A DNA stretch of 64,000 bases from Thinopyrum elongatum (taxonomy: Eukaryota; Streptophyta; Magnoliopsida; Poales; Poaceae). Positions 1 to 12,366 of the stretch are shown one piece after another. The stretch is from NCBI GenBank assembly GCA_011799875.1, contig CM022300.1, forward strand, positions 107,087,201 to 107,151,200, written 5' to 3'. A program made the position numbers and the translations under genes. The notes below the pieces were generated by a model that searched no databases, was not told the origin of the DNA, and was given only the letters and a program-made list of their open reading frames with translations. Position 1 is the stretch's first letter, and each line of letters begins with the position of its first letter.

Positions 1-1758
1 AAAATTTCCATGGGATCATGAGAGCACGCCATGGTGACACAATGATTTTCGTTATTTCCGGACTCTATATGCATTTCCTGTAATTAAAATACCAACAAGG
101 CCTACGCCTCTCGCCGCACCCTGCGGCCGAACTGTTTGAAGTTTTTTCTTGTTTCTCGGACAATGAATGAAAACTCGCAAAGTGACACACAAATGATCTT
201 GCTAACACCCACGTGTAGTTGTGACTATATATATATATATAAATGACTCAAATATAGAAAACGATATCTCAAATGCACTAGAAAATCGAACAATAGGGTA
301 CAATGGTGATTTCTTACCGTGAAAAAAAATTCGAGGCGAAACGATGAACTCATGTTTTGATTCAAACGAAAATGTGCTGTTAGTTCATGTAAATGTTTTC
401 AAATAGCACACGGTTCACTCATGAAATCCGTGTGCCTACTAAACCGTGGCTGATGCCCCCCTGCCCCTGCCGCGCGCGCGATCTGAGTCGTGGGTTCTGA
501 TTGGCCAGAACCCAAACCCCACGGATCGTACGTCTGCACCGTTGGATGCTCCCTGATCGAACGGCAATCCTCATCCCTTTCGACAGCACATGCATTTCCG
601 GTTGTGATTTTATTTATATCCACAAAATACACGTTAAATTCAAAAAGTGTCTTAAATATAGCAAACGATACCTGAAATGCGCCAGAAAATCAAACCCATG
701 GTATAATGGTGATTGCGTACCGTGAATTTTTTTATGAGGCCAAACGATGAAGTCACCGGCCACTGGAGTTTGAATTGACACGTCTCCTTTTGGAAAACGT
801 GATCCTTCTTGTGAGATGCTCCGGTTTCCAAGGAGCGATCATCCAAACTTGTGCCAAACTTCACCATTTTTTTTCCACGGTGTCGTGAGAGCATGCCACG
901 GGCACACGCCGATTTTGATGATGTCCGGACTCCATCTGAATTTCCTGTAATTAAAATACCAACTAGGCCTACGCCGGTGGCCGCACTTCGCTGCCGAAAT
1001 GTTTGAAACTTCTCCCTACTTCTCGGACAATGGATGAAAACTCGTAAAGCGACACACAAATAATTTGTACACCTTCTTTGCTAACTAACACCCACATGTA
1101 GTTGTAGTACGGTTTTGATTTTATATGCACTAAATGCAAGGTAAATGAAAAAAAATGAATTAAATATAGGAGACGAGACCTGAAATGGGCCAGAAAATCA
1201 AACCTAGGGTATATACGTAATTGTTTACCGTGAAAAAAATTCGAGGCAGAACGATGTAGTCACTGACGATTGGATGCCAAAGTGCCGCGTCTCCTTTTGG
1301 AAACTATGATCCTTCTTGTGAGATGCTCCGATTTGGAAGGTCTGAGCATCAAAACTTGTGCCAAACTTTACCAAAAATTTTCCATGGGATCCTGAGAGCA
1401 CGCCATGGTGACACACCAATTTTTGTTATTTCTGGACTCTATATGCATTTCCTGTAATTAAAATACCAACAAGGCCTACGCCTCTGGCCGCACCCTACGG
1501 CCAAACTGTTTGAGGTTTTTTCCTGTTTCTCGAACAATGAATAAAGACACGCAAAGCGACACACAAATGATCTTGCTAACACCAACATGTAGTTGCGACT
1601 ATAGCAAACGACTCAAATATAGCAAGCGATACCTCAAATGCACCAGAAAATCGAGCCATAGGGTACAATGGTGATTTCTTACCGTGAAAAAAAAATTGGA
1701 GGCAAAACGATGAACTCATGTTTTCATTCAAACGAAAATATGCTGCTAGTTCATGTAA
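1..1758 (+). repeat. Tandem subterminal units of CACTA-like copy A
   Basis: The block around CCAACAAGGCCTACGCC occurs near 92, 959 and 1467. The block CGATGAACTCATGTTTT.ATTCAAACG occurs near 340 and 1709. The block beginning TTTTCAAATAGCACAC occurs near 394 and again at 5514 beyond the MITE/LTR insertion. The arrangement implies about 1.36 kb duplicated in tandem in copy A, with shorter internal repeats. Copy B shows the same blocks in reverse orientation from 62820 to 64000. No protein of substance is encoded; the short open frames here are repeat shadows. Confidence 0.7.
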
Positions 1759-2533
1759 GGGGCTGTTTGGTTTGTCACTAACTTTGCCAAAGGTTGCCAC
1801 ACCTAAGGTTAGTCAAGTTTTGTAACATACCAAATTTTCAACTTGGAATGTTTTACAATTATTAGCTAAGCATCTATGCATGTTGTTTGAATTTGAGTGG
1901 CATTTGAAATTCCAGAGGCATTTTGAGTTTTATTTGAATTTGGATTCAAATTGGCATTAAAATTTATTTCAAAAATACCTGACCAATACTTGTGCAAAAG
2001 TATGAGAGGAGCTAACATGACACTCCAAAAATGTCAGAAGAAAATAATGCCAAAAAGTTTGAATTCAAATTTGAATTTTATTTGGAATTTTCAGAAAAAT
2101 GTTTTTATAAAAGTTTCTGTTTTGCCTCTGGAAAAATGTTCATCTTGTAGTATTTATTTTTTTGATCTTTTTGATATATATATGTCCTATATAAAGATAT
2201 TATATTTTTCTATATATTTTATTGTCTCTCTCTGTCTATTAAAAAAAAACTTCCGGTGCGCCAGGCGCCAGGCCAGCAGGCCCAGTCGCCCGAGCCACAG
2301 CCCAGCGAGCCAGGCCGCCAGCCAGCCCAGCACGCCGCGCTCGCACCCGAGTCCCTCTCCGTTTCGGTCGACCGACCGAACCCTCCTCTCCCTCTCTCAC
2401 CGACGCGTCGGCCCCACCTCTTCTCTTCCCCCTCGCGCACGCAAAGCCGCCCGGAGCACGTCCAGAGCGCGCCGCGGTTCCGATCCTCTCGGGATCGTGA
2501 TCCCGAGTCGACTCCTCGCCCAAGTTTATGTCC

Positions 2534-2541
2534 TATAAATA
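2534..2541 (+). promoter_or_regulatory. TATA box of the 3.5-kb solo LTR
   Basis: TATAAATA lies between a GC-rich upstream block (2250-2520) and a CT-rich leader with CCCTCCTAAAACCCTAG, the layout of a plant LTR U3/R promoter. The GT-rich, T-rich stretch 3040-3970 downstream looks like a leader intron. Open frames in 2230-3045 are low-complexity and I do not call them genes. Confidence 0.5.
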
Positions 2542-5210
2542 CCCAGCTCTCCCCTCCCTCGCACCCTCCTAAAACCCTAGCTCGAACCTCACCACAGCCG
2601 ACGCCCACGCCATTCCGATCTCGCCGCCGCCGCCAAGGTTCACCGCCTCCACCATCGCCGGTGAGCTCCCTCAACCCCTATATCTCTGGCCATCGGCCTA
2701 GTCCAACCCCACGGTTCCTTTTGACAAGGTTGTGCTCACCATCGTCGTCTGCAGAGACCACCACGAGCATCGCCGCCCGCCGCCGGAGTTGGAGGTCACC
2801 AGGAGTTTGACGAGCTCGTTCCGCTCGTCTCCGTCATCCTCAACCACCACCGAGACCACCCCCGAGCTCCCCTCGTTCCGCCGCATCGCCCGGACGCCTC
2901 CACCACCTTCCCCGATGACCGGAGCCGCCGCACCACCATCGCCCGAGCCGCCCGACGCCGTCGAACCCCGCTATAAGCCGCCGGCTTCCCTCCATCGTCC
3001 GATCTCGATTCTACGGCCTAGATTAGATCACGCTAAGAGTTAGGTTTTTTCCTATTAGATCGGTTAGTTCCCAGTTTAGTTACGGTTTTTTTAGTTAGAT
3101 CGAACCGGTCGGTTTAATTATTAGCCGCATATGTAGTTAAAGTTCTCCCGAGCGTTGTTTAGTTCCAGATCGCCCACCGTTCGGCCCATTAACTCATTTA
3201 GTTTTTTTTTTAGTTTTTTTAGTTTCTGTTTTTAAAACAGAATAGTTCTGATCTTGTAAAATCTATAACTTTTATGTTATTAAATATTTTTAGTTGATTC
3301 TTTTTGATCTAGTTTGCAAATTTCCTAATGTTTCTGTATAAAATAGTTTCGGCCATGTTTCAGTTTTTAAAAATTGTTTTATTTTAGTTTTAGTCAGATT
3401 AGTATTTCTGCAATAAACTGAGCTAGGATTTTTTTTAATGTTTCTTTTTGCCACTGCTTTGTTTTGACCTTGCCTAGTAGTAGGATTTATTTGGGTATTT
3501 ATAGTTTTTATTAAAATTAGTTTTACACGAAAACAAGCCTATTCTCGTTATTTTAACTTGCTGCTGTTTTCTGTTGTTTTAATTATTTTAAAATTTTATT
3601 TTCACCTCTGTTATATTTTATTTCAGATTAGTTTCTGTAGTTACAGAGGGTGAACTTTTATTTACAGAAAAAAATGTTTTATTTTATTTTCTTACTAGTT
3701 TTGTTTTAGGCATAAGTAGAGTTTTAAATTAGCTTTTAATGTGTTTCTTTTTGCACCAAGTTTTTATAATGTCTTCCTTTCTGTTAGTTAACAAAACTAT
3801 TGTTTTGGTTCTGTTAAGAAAAGTTTTAGTAGGATAAAACTATTTTCTAGTTGTTTGCTTGAAGTAATGAAAACCTTGTTTTGAGTTCTTCGAGTTTTCT
3901 TTGGTTTTGGTATGATTGCTTGTGTGGTTTACGTTAGCTTGCTGTTATGTTATACCGTTGTATGCTTATGTGTTTATTGTTTAATTTGCTTCGAATAGAA
4001 TTCCCGGAGTGCGAAGCTTGCTATCACGAGTCACTAGCTTTCGAAGACCGTCAGCCAGGCAAGTCATTTGATCATGTTTTACAATACCTATGATTTGTTG
4101 CATTAGAATTATTCCTCCCCACCATGCATGCAGTAGGAGAATTTTAAGTTATGTTCTTGAGTAGTATCATGAGGTAGGTTGAACCCATTTCCCCTTGTTA
4201 CCAATGCCTGGGACGATGTAGTTGATTGCTATGCTTTCGTAGACAGGGGTTGGTTGAGTGATTCATAAGGGAGATGTGAGAGTCAATATGATGACAACCC
4301 CATGATTTCAAGATGCTCAAGATGGACTTCAAATTCACTACTGGGTGGAGGACGGAATTGATGGGCACCCTGGAGCAACCAGCGGATGGCCGGGATGCAT
4401 GGAGAAGCGCCATGACATCTTGCGGAAAGCTTCACCCAGCCACGAAGAGACGGATGGATACACCTTGACTGGAAGCTTACCTGTGCAACCGCAAGCCATT
4501 ATGGGCTCTGGCTTGGTCGACTCTAGGCGTGACTCTGGCCGGACGGTGCTACAAGATGTAGAAGAACGGTAGGATTGGATGGGCACTGGCAGTGGCCCAG
4601 AGGAACTCTACGGAAGACCCTGTTTCGTTCGTCCCGTCTTCAAACACCAGGCAGTGCGAGGACATGAAGGAGGGAACGATTCTTGCGGGTAAAGTGCACA
4701 AGACTCTGCAAAGTGAAAACCTAATCGATTAGCCGTGTCCCCGGTTACGGACAACTGAGCCTCTGGAATTGGAGTATTTCGGAAATCTCAACACCGAACA
4801 AATAAATTAATTGATGGGTTATTTAATAATTGGGAATGAGACATTGGTTGGTGGAACCATCTCAATAACAACCAACATTTTGTAGTAATTGCAAGCAAGT
4901 CCTTTGTTGTAGGAAAAAAATTGGCTTTTTCGCAAAAACATCAAACTTAGAGCCCTACAGCCAAAATTGCATATAGTATTAGCATTAATATTATTGTTCT
5001 CTCTATGACTTGCCGGCATATTCAAAATGCTGACCTACACGGCTGCAACGTCTCATGTTGCAGAGGAGTTTTCCGACCAGGAGTGAGGCTACGATCTACG
5101 CTCGGTGATTGCCCTATGGAATCGGATGGACTCGCTTATCGTCTACGCTTCCGCAACTTTATTTAGTTTATTTCTCATGAGTTGGCCATCGGCCAAATTT
5201 ATTATGATGT

Positions 5211-5216
5211 AATAAA
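5211..5216 (+). terminator. Polyadenylation signal of the solo LTR
   Basis: AATAAA occurs 140 bp before the LTR end, after GATGT and followed by a T-rich stretch, in the position expected for the R/U5 cleavage signal of the LTR. Confidence 0.4.
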
Positions 5217-5989
5217 GACTCGATATGAGAATTGTGTTATAAATTCAGGTGTGATTGAACTTTGAATCTTTTCATCAATGTACTGTGTGTGCCAGCATGA
5301 TCTTGGGATGGTACAGCTACACAGAGACTTGACCGATTTCGGGTCGTGTCGCTACAAGTTTGACCAGCTTAGGTGAGTGTTTGGTTCAGGCCACACCTTA
5401 GGCAAGCCACAGAGTGTGCCCCACATGGCATACACACAAAAAGTGTGGCAAGATTCCCTTAGGCCTGCCAAGTTGTGGCTCTCATTTTGATGAACTACCA
5501 AATGGTTCAAGTTGTTTTCAAATAGCACACAGTTCACTCACGAAAGCCGTGTGCCTACCAAACCATGGCCGATGCCCCCCTGTTGCGTGCGCGATCTGAG
5601 TCATGCGTTCTGATTGGCCAGAACCCAAACCCCACGGATTGTACATCTGCACCGTTGCATGCTCCCAGATCGAACGACAATCCTCATCCCTTTCATCAGC
5701 ACCTATAGTTCCGGCTAGGATTTGATTTATATGCCAATATGCATGGTAAATGCCAAAAAATGTCTTAAATATAGCACACGAGACCTGAAATGCACCAATA
5801 AATCAAGCCTGTGGTATAATGGTGATTGCTTACCGTGGGAAAAAATTAGAGGCGAAACGATGAACTCACGTCTTCATTTCAAAATTAGCACGTCTTCATT
5901 TCAAACCAAATTATGCTGTTTGTGCACACGAGTGCTTAGAGGCAACCGTTTGCATAGGCCTTTCCGCTCGGCGACCGGGGATGTTTTTT

Positions 5990-6316
5990 CACACTTTTCA
6001 CCTAGGCCACCAAAAGCCCCCCACCGCACGCCCGCGTTTCACTCAATTAGTCCACCCAATCTCCATCGCCAGCTCCCCCTCCCCCAGATCCACAACAGAA
6101 CCCTCTCCGGAGCCGGCATGCTCAACCCGGTCGTGTGCCCGCTCTTCGGCGTCAACCCTACCTCCACTACCATTCCCAACACGCGGCTGCCCTCGCCTCG
6201 CCATCTTTGTTTGCTTACCAGCCACCCTCAAGCATATCGATCCTGTAACCCTCGCCTCTCCTGTTGTCCTGCAGGGTTTGCATTAAGAAACCTATTAGTT
6301 ACTGCTGTCCATCGCG
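5990..6316 (+). other. Probable 5' leader exon of the copy A gene
   Basis: The sequence is C-rich and gene-like, then meets a donor (ATCGCG|GTGAGG, GT at 6317). The acceptor TCTCTGTAG lies directly before the ATG at 6618. Copy B has the same block on the minus strand (about 62420-62750). Open frames within it differ between copies, so it is more likely untranslated leader than protein. Confidence 0.45.
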
Positions 6317-6617
6317 GTGAGGCATATTTCCTTGCAATCCCTCTTCCTATTTCGTTCCGTATGTTCCCAAATTGGCTATAAAATAACGGAGAGCGTATAT
6401 ATGTTCATTATCTACCTTTCTAACTAGTACATATAAGTTGTATTTGTTCCAATAAGTTACTGTCGATTTACAGATCGTGGGCGCCCGAGTCACACAAACT
6501 TAACAAATAAGCCGTACATTTTCTAAATTATTGCATGACATGTTCAGACAACTTGATACCAAGTTGTTAGCTTTATTCTTATCCTCCTTTCTTGAGCTTC
6601 GCATGTGTTCTCTGTAG

Positions 6618-9600
6618 ATGCCGAGTAGCAGCGACATCACTCAAGCTTCAGGCGATGTATCTTCATCTGATTCTGACAACCCTAGGTCTTCAGCAGATGG
6701 CGAGGGATCAAGTAATTTGGAACGTGATAGAGCTGCAACAATTACCCTTCTGGTCAGGACACGGAGGAACGCTCCAGGAAAGCCCACACACCATCCTGAA
6801 GGTGTATATGAAGTAACCGAGATCGATTTAAAGTCTTGGGCTCCAGCTAAACCAGATAAAGCACACACGAGGTTCAGGAGTGTGTGTGGATTTGTTGGCA
6901 GGGCAAGGCTCAACATTAATCTGCCGGGGTTTCGGAAGGCTGACACAGAAACACACCAAAGGATAGTCCAGGAGATCATGGATCACTTCAACATTCCAGA
7001 GCAGTGGAGAATGCAGGTGGAACACGCTGCACTGAAGAAGGCTAGGGATGCTTGGAGAAACTGGAAGCATGTGTTGTACAAGTAGTACTTGAGTGAAGGC
7101 AAGGACCCAATCCCTGCATACCCCCAAATTACAAAGGCAGACTGGGCAGAATTCAAAAGGGTCAGGGCAACTACAGAGTTTGCTACGAAGAGTGCCAAAC
7201 AATCGGAACTTCAGAAGAGGAACACACACCCCCACCGTATGGGTGTGGCAGGATACTATGGCATGAAACCGATATGGGACCAAGAGGACAAAGAAGCAGT
7301 AGCTGTGTGTGGGAAACCGGCCTGTAGTGAAATCAGGGGTGAACGCGCTAAAGACTACTTGTGGGCACGTGCAAGGAGGCGTGATGATGGACCTTATTAC
7401 TTTGAAAACTCACATGACGAAAAACTATATCGCATGATGTTAAAGGCTTCCGAGATCCCTGGAAGGTTCTACAAGAACTCAGGGCCATGTGACATTCTGT
7501 CCAATGCTCTGGAAACAAGAGAGCCCCCTGGCTGTTCAAGGGGTATAGGTGTTAATGTCCCGCACAAGAGGGCTTTCACACTTAGCAAAGAAAGAGAGGC
7601 TCAGCATGAAAAAAGCGAGGAGTGAAATGAAGCAGAATGAATTGTATGAAAGGTTGAGGAAGGACATGTATCCGACTGTTCGAAAGGAAATTGAGGAGTT
7701 AATGATGATGCAGAAGACTCTAACACTGACAGATAGCCTGCAGATGGGAGGGAAGGCGGGCATGGAGGATGATGGTTATTGCGCGACAACACCGCACAAG
7801 AGTAGCTATGCATCAGCTGACCCCAGCGACACTGAGACTGCAGCTGCTCATGATGATGCTATATCTGATCTATCTAGAATGAAAGACAGGCTGAAGGGCG
7901 TGCTTACACATTATGAAGGTACATTAAAATGTGCAACAGCCTGGGTTTGCCCACCCTTCTTGGAAGAGGGCCTCTTGTTGGACAATGTGCCATTGAAGCC
8001 GGGCTGTGTGAAGTGCTACGTGATTGAAGTAAAGCCTAGATTCAATGAATTTGCCCTGAAGAATGTCCTAGGAGATTGTGATGAGCATAGGACCTTGGGG
8101 GAAACTCTGTTACATCACATCCAGTGGCCACGAAAGGAAATAGACTTCATGGATGAGATCCCTGAAGCCCCGCCAAGAGCAACCAATGTCGCCCCTCAAC
8201 CGGTGACACTCTCCTTGCCATAGCAGCTCTCGCGTGCTTCCCCCAAAGAACCTAATACTCGTAATCTGACGGCTGATGCATCAACCTGTGATCAGTCCGC
8301 CCAACTTTGTGCCGTACAGGCCATGTCATCGTCTGCCCCAGAGCAGCTAGTGGCAAGGCCTACAACTGCTGAAGACCCACCACCGGTTCAGATGCTGGCC
8401 GCTGAAGCAGTGGGGGGAGACCCAGCTGCACCACATGCTCAGCAGACCAACCTGGTGGAACAGACTGCTAAGCAGTCTAATGCTTCGGAACCACCTGGTA
8501 AGCAGTCTGTAGGTCCAGAACTGACTGCTCATCAGTCCGTCGGTCCGCAGTCGCGTGATCAGCATATCAATGCGTCAGCACTGCCTGCTCAGCAAACCAA
8601 CGCATTGGCATGGTCTCCTCAGCACACCGACAAGTTGGCACCACCTGTGCAGAAACCCGACATAGCTTCAACGCATGGTCAGCAGTCCGATGCCTCTGCT
8701 CCTACAGCCCAGTAGTCCGTCACAGCAGCACAGCCAGCTCAGTAGTCCGGCATAGCTAAACCATCTGCTAAGCAGTCCGTCGAAGCTTTACAGTCTGCTC
8801 GGCAGTTTGCCTTTCAGCCAACCAGACCTAGGACCAGAAGTGCTTCAAGTACCAAGAAGGAAGCGGGCAAAAAGGCTGCAGCCGTGAGGAAGCGGGCCTC
8901 GAGAGCGAAGAGGAAAGAGAATGATTGCCTCTTACTTAAAGCACTCATCGCCCAGAACCAAATTAACAGCAAGTTGTTCGAATCGGAGAGTAATATTATT
9001 TCTGATGGCATGGATGATGAAGAAATAGATTTGCTGCTTGCTAAAAATAAAGCAGACATACTTGAAGTACGCAATTACGTCCATGGCCAGCCATTTCTTG
9101 TTGGCGAATATTTTTATGAGTGCAACTCCAGTTGCCGCGAGTTACATAAATATTGCATGGATCAAATGTTAGCAGGTCATCATGCTCTACTAGTCTACTA
9201 CAACAGAGATCATTTCCGACACGATGCTGGTTCCATTAGTGTGAGTTTCGAGGAATTACATCTCTTCTTCAACTTCAACAAGCTCGATGCCACTCTTGTT
9301 AGATGCCTTATTTTGTAAGTACTTAACACACTCTGATCAACTTCTCCATACAAGGCTGTAAATGATACACAGCTAACTGCGTTTTATTCCTCTCAGGGGA
9401 TTGAACACGCAGAGAAGAAAAAGGGAGAGTGCGTATTTCATAGATCCTGCATTAGCAAATGGCACAACATTACATGGTAAGGATGAATGGGAGTGGGCCA
9501 TTAACATGGTCGCCCGTATCTTCAAAAACACGTCCCATGCAGAATCATTTCTTTGGCCATATCATGAACGGTAAGTCAAATAAACAACCACCCATACACT

Positions 9601-11014
9601 GATTGTCTTTCAGATTTTGACATAATTCGTAAGTTCATGGGTTTCTTAATTTGTAGCAATCACCGGATATTGGTATTCATTGTTCCAAACAAGAACATAG
9701 TTTACTACATGGATTCTCTCATCATGCTCTGCTAGTCAACTACAACAGAGATCATTTCCGACATGATGCTGGTTCCATTAGTGTGAGTTTTGAGGAATTA
9801 CATCTCTTCTTCAACTTCAACGAGCTCGATGCCACTCTTATTAGATGCCTGATTTTGTAAGTACTTAACAAACTCTGATCAACTTCTCCATACAAGGCTG
9901 TAAATGATAAACAACTAACTGCATTTTATTCCTCTCACGGGATTGAACACGCAGAGAAGAAAAAGGAAGAGTGTGTATTTCATAGATCCTGCATTAGCAA
10001 ATGGCACAACATTACATGGTAAGGATGAACGGGAGTGGGCCATTAACACGGTCGCCCGTATCTTTGAAAACATGTCCCATGCAGAATCATTTCTCTGGCC
10101 ATATCATGAACGGTAAGTCAAATAAACAACCACCCATACACTGATTGTCTTTCAGATTTTGTCATAATTCGTAAGTTCATGGGTTTCTTAATATGTAGCA
10201 ATCACTGGATATTGGTATTCATTGTTCCAAACAAGAACATAGTTTACTACATGGATTCTCTCAGAGAGTCAACAAACGCTTAGGATCTGATGCATCTTCA
10301 GCAATTCATGGATAGGTATTGAATTCTATGATGTTGAAATTAATTTGCATTCATATCTGGTCCAATAATTGATGTTGTCAAAATTTATCTTCATTTGCAG
10401 TGTGCTCGCATTGTGGAAAACTAAACCAGGGAACCTGTTCAAGAGGGAACTACCTCTGCAGCACGAGATCGTTTCTCTGGTAACACAGCGAAATCCGTTA
10501 TTTTCGGATAATGTATCCAATAGTCTACAAATACCTTTTCTTACGCTAGTCAAATGTTCAAGCTTCTAAATAAACCTCTTTCTATTTCTGTCCAAAGATA
10601 AATAATACATCTAACACCAGTTAGGTTGTTCCTAACAGGACAAATACATGACTAATTCTGTACAAAATATTTCAGTGTCCTCAGCAACAAGCAGGGACCA
10701 ACCTTTGTGGATACTATGTTTGTAGACACATGATCTCCATCTACAAATTTGCTGATAGTTGTGAAGATGCTCTCGAATTAGTACCAGTAAGTCTATCTTA
10801 ATTAATATCTTCTACTCCACTCATATGACATATTCTGATCTTAAAAAAACTGCAGCTCATCTTAGAACCGAGGACCCTTGAACCGCTCCCCGCTGGTGAA
10901 TTGCTGATGGTTCAGAGATTTATCAGCGACTTCTTCCTGAATCACTAGATCAATCCCACTGGTGATAATGAAGATTTCAGCATGCCTTCTCCTGAAACAT
11001 TGAGTAAGAGTTAG
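6618..11014 (+). pseudogene. Transposase_24-like / Ulp1 (C48) protease fusion gene, copy A
   Basis: Start chosen at ATG 6618 just after a splice acceptor; the same start exists in copy B. The N-terminal half (6618-8220) resembles the plant Ptta/En/Spm Transposase_24 region, with a tail such as KQSELQKRNTHPHRMGV. A repeat zone of about 14-residue AQQSDA-type units follows (8440-8790), then a basic stretch and a Ulp1-like C48 peptidase. Protease parts sit on several short exons: His in NHRILVFIV (exon 9657), Asp in YYMDSL, and Gln/Cys in QQQAGTNLCGYYVC (exon 10676-10786). The domain is known to cleave SUMO-type conjugates; here that is inference. Breaks: TAG at 7083, a +1 A near 7590, TAG at 8221, 8713, 8743 and 10291, an exon duplication at 9179-10262, and TAC to TAG at 10946. 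The natural stop (by copy B) is at 11012. Copy A is not functional. Confidence 0.75.
9179..10262 (+). repeat. 542-bp tandem duplication inside the Ulp1 exons of copy A
   Basis: The segment starting ATCATGCTCT at 9179 is repeated from 9721 with about 95 percent identity. It covers the end of the large exon, one full exon and the exon with the catalytic His and Asp. The junction joins ATGGATTCTCTC directly to ATCATGCTCT. Copy B has a single copy, so the duplication arose in copy A, most simply by slippage or unequal exchange. Confidence 0.9.
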
Positions 11015-11269
11015 CCGCTAAACATATACGCATGGATCCATTGTTTTCCATCTGATGAGGTCTTCGTATTTTGTACACTATGATTAATTATGTAATGCAT
11101 ATGTATGTCGACAAATCATTGGAATTTAGCTACCATTTGTTCAATTGCAATTGTTGCGAAATCTGATGAATGTTCTTTCTGTGGATCCTATTTGTTCAAT
11201 TGCATATTGTGGCGAATTTGCTTTTTGCATGCCGATTCAAATGGGATATTTTTGCTTTAACCTGGCAAT

Positions 11270-12040
11270 TACTCCGCACATGGTTCAACTAAATGAGTGT
11301 GTGTGATCCACATCAGAAAGCATACGTCAATCGTAGAGGAACCGCCGGTGATACACAGCAGATCGCAGACGATTTGCAGCACTACTACGTGTGTGTAGGG
11401 GATCCGAAACCGTTTGTGATATCACATTATCGCACACGAGAGCTCGGAGTAAACCGTGCCCAATGTAAAATACAATCCCATTCGTAAAATTTTCAGGAAA
11501 CGTGTGGGATCCCAAACGAAAAGCACACGTCGCTCTTACCGCAACCGTCGGTGATACACAACAAATCACAAACAGTCTGCAACACTTGTATGTGTGTGAA
11601 GGGGCTCCTGAACCGTTTGTGATAGAACATTATCGCACACGGTAATTGTTCAGAAACGTGTGCGATGGAGCCTTGCATGGCAGACGAGTTCCGCAGAAAA
11701 CTCGTGTGCGATGGGGCACATATCGCACACAGTTCATATGTTGGCCCGTGTGCCTTACATACTCTTTCCCAAACGGTTCATTACGACACATCGTTTGGTT
11801 TCACTGCATCATTATAAACGTTTAATCACCGATCCCACACATGTGAAAGAATTTAGTCTGTGCTGCATCGCATACGATTACATTTGGCAAGGCCTCTGCA
11901 TCATGGCTCCCTATCCCCGACGGTTTCTGGGTCGTGTGGGAAGGACCCCCCTATCGCACACACTCACTTGGCGACGGTTAAAAATGCCGTTGTGGAAAGG
12001 GGTTAAAAACTGTTTGTATAGCACCTCGCTATACCAGTGA
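11270..12040 (+). repeat. Right subterminal repeat array and terminus of copy A
   Basis: Dense short repeats of the kind CGCACACG, GTGTGCGAT, AACCGT and ACACGTAGT(A) in both orientations. These are typical binding-site arrays of CACTA ends. The terminal sequence is complementary to CACTGGTATAGCG. The array matches 57217-58080 of copy B in inverted orientation. The stretch 11015-11270 is AT-rich 3' flanking sequence shared with copy B. Confidence 0.7.
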
Positions 12041-12366
12041 AGGTAAAAGAGTTAGTACCATCCTATAGTTGACTGATGTCTTCTTCATTGTGCAAACAAA
12101 GATCTTGCTGTTATTCGTCGCAAGTTTCTTTATCCTAACAATCTTTCTAAGTTTCTTGACTTGACTGATATCCATGGACATCTCATTTCCCATATGCAAA
12201 ATGGGTCGAACAGTGGGTCTAAGCCTCTAACAGCAGGACCTACATGTGCAAGACCAAATTGTAAGAAACCTAAATATTAGAATGATTCCTGCAACTTCAC
12301 AATAATGTGCTATTAGTGAAAGGACAATGCATGAGCAAACCTCGATGGTAAACTGCAGTGCCTCCC
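12041..12366. other. Unassigned sequence between copy A and a solo LTR
   Basis: No long open frame, repeat or terminal motif recognised. It continues at 13287 once the solo LTR and one TSD are removed. It was the insertion target of both CACTA-like copy A and the 915-bp LTR. Confidence 0.5.

Larger units (their letters stand above)
1821..5356 (+). mobile_element. Solo LTR, 3536 bp, TSD AGTTT
   Basis: It begins TGTAACATACC and ends GTGTCGCTACA (TG...CA), flanked on both sides by the exact 5-bp duplication AGTTT (1816-1820 and 5357-5361). No primer-binding site, gag or pol lies inside, and the flanks belong to the same MITE, so this is a solo LTR left by recombination between the two LTRs. Orientation is supported by a TATA box near 2534 in a GC-rich leader and AATAAA at 5211. 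The large size and lack of coding sequence resemble the long-LTR, non-coding (LARD-type) Gypsy-related elements of Triticeae; the family name is not asserted. Confidence 0.85.
1759..5512. mobile_element. MITE-like insert (PIF/Harbinger or hAT type), split by an LTR
   Basis: Copy B and an internal repeat of copy A give the empty site as ...TTCATGTAAATGTTTTC. Here the same sequence is interrupted after GTAA by GGGGCTGTTTGGTTTGT and resumes at about 5513. Without the solo LTR (1821-5356 plus one TSD) the insert is about 210 bp and contains GTTTGGTTCAGGCCACACC. Its ends (GGCTGTTTGG on the left, ACCAAATGG on the right) form a weak inverted pair, as in many grass MITEs with GGGNNTGTTTGG ends. The TSD is not clean, so the class is uncertain. 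Confidence 0.5.
1..12040 (+). mobile_element. CACTA-like transposon copy A, left end outside window
   Basis: One continuous element once the nested MITE/LTR (1759-5512) is removed. The left arm is made of tandem subterminal units, followed by a leader exon near 6000, a Transposase_24-like/Ulp1 gene (6618-11014) and a right subterminal array rich in variants of CGCACACG and its complement. The right end at 12040 reads, on the minus strand, CACTGGTATAGCGAGGTGCT; copy B starts with almost the same string at 57217. The CACTG terminus and short subterminal repeats fit the CACTA (En/Spm) superfamily. No TNP2 transposase is present in the visible part, so copy A is probably non-autonomous. The left terminus and target duplication cannot be seen. 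A Mutator-like class with a similar cargo is less likely because long TIRs are absent. Confidence 0.7.

Noticed and set aside
2219..3043. Possible host gene first exon (GC-rich, TATA box, CCCTAG leader)
   Set aside because: It lies wholly inside a TG...CA solo LTR with perfect 5-bp TSD, so these are LTR promoter features.
11270..12040. Short open frames with HT-rich peptides as novel small proteins
   Set aside because: They are translations of CGCACACG-type subterminal repeats and match copy B only at the DNA level.
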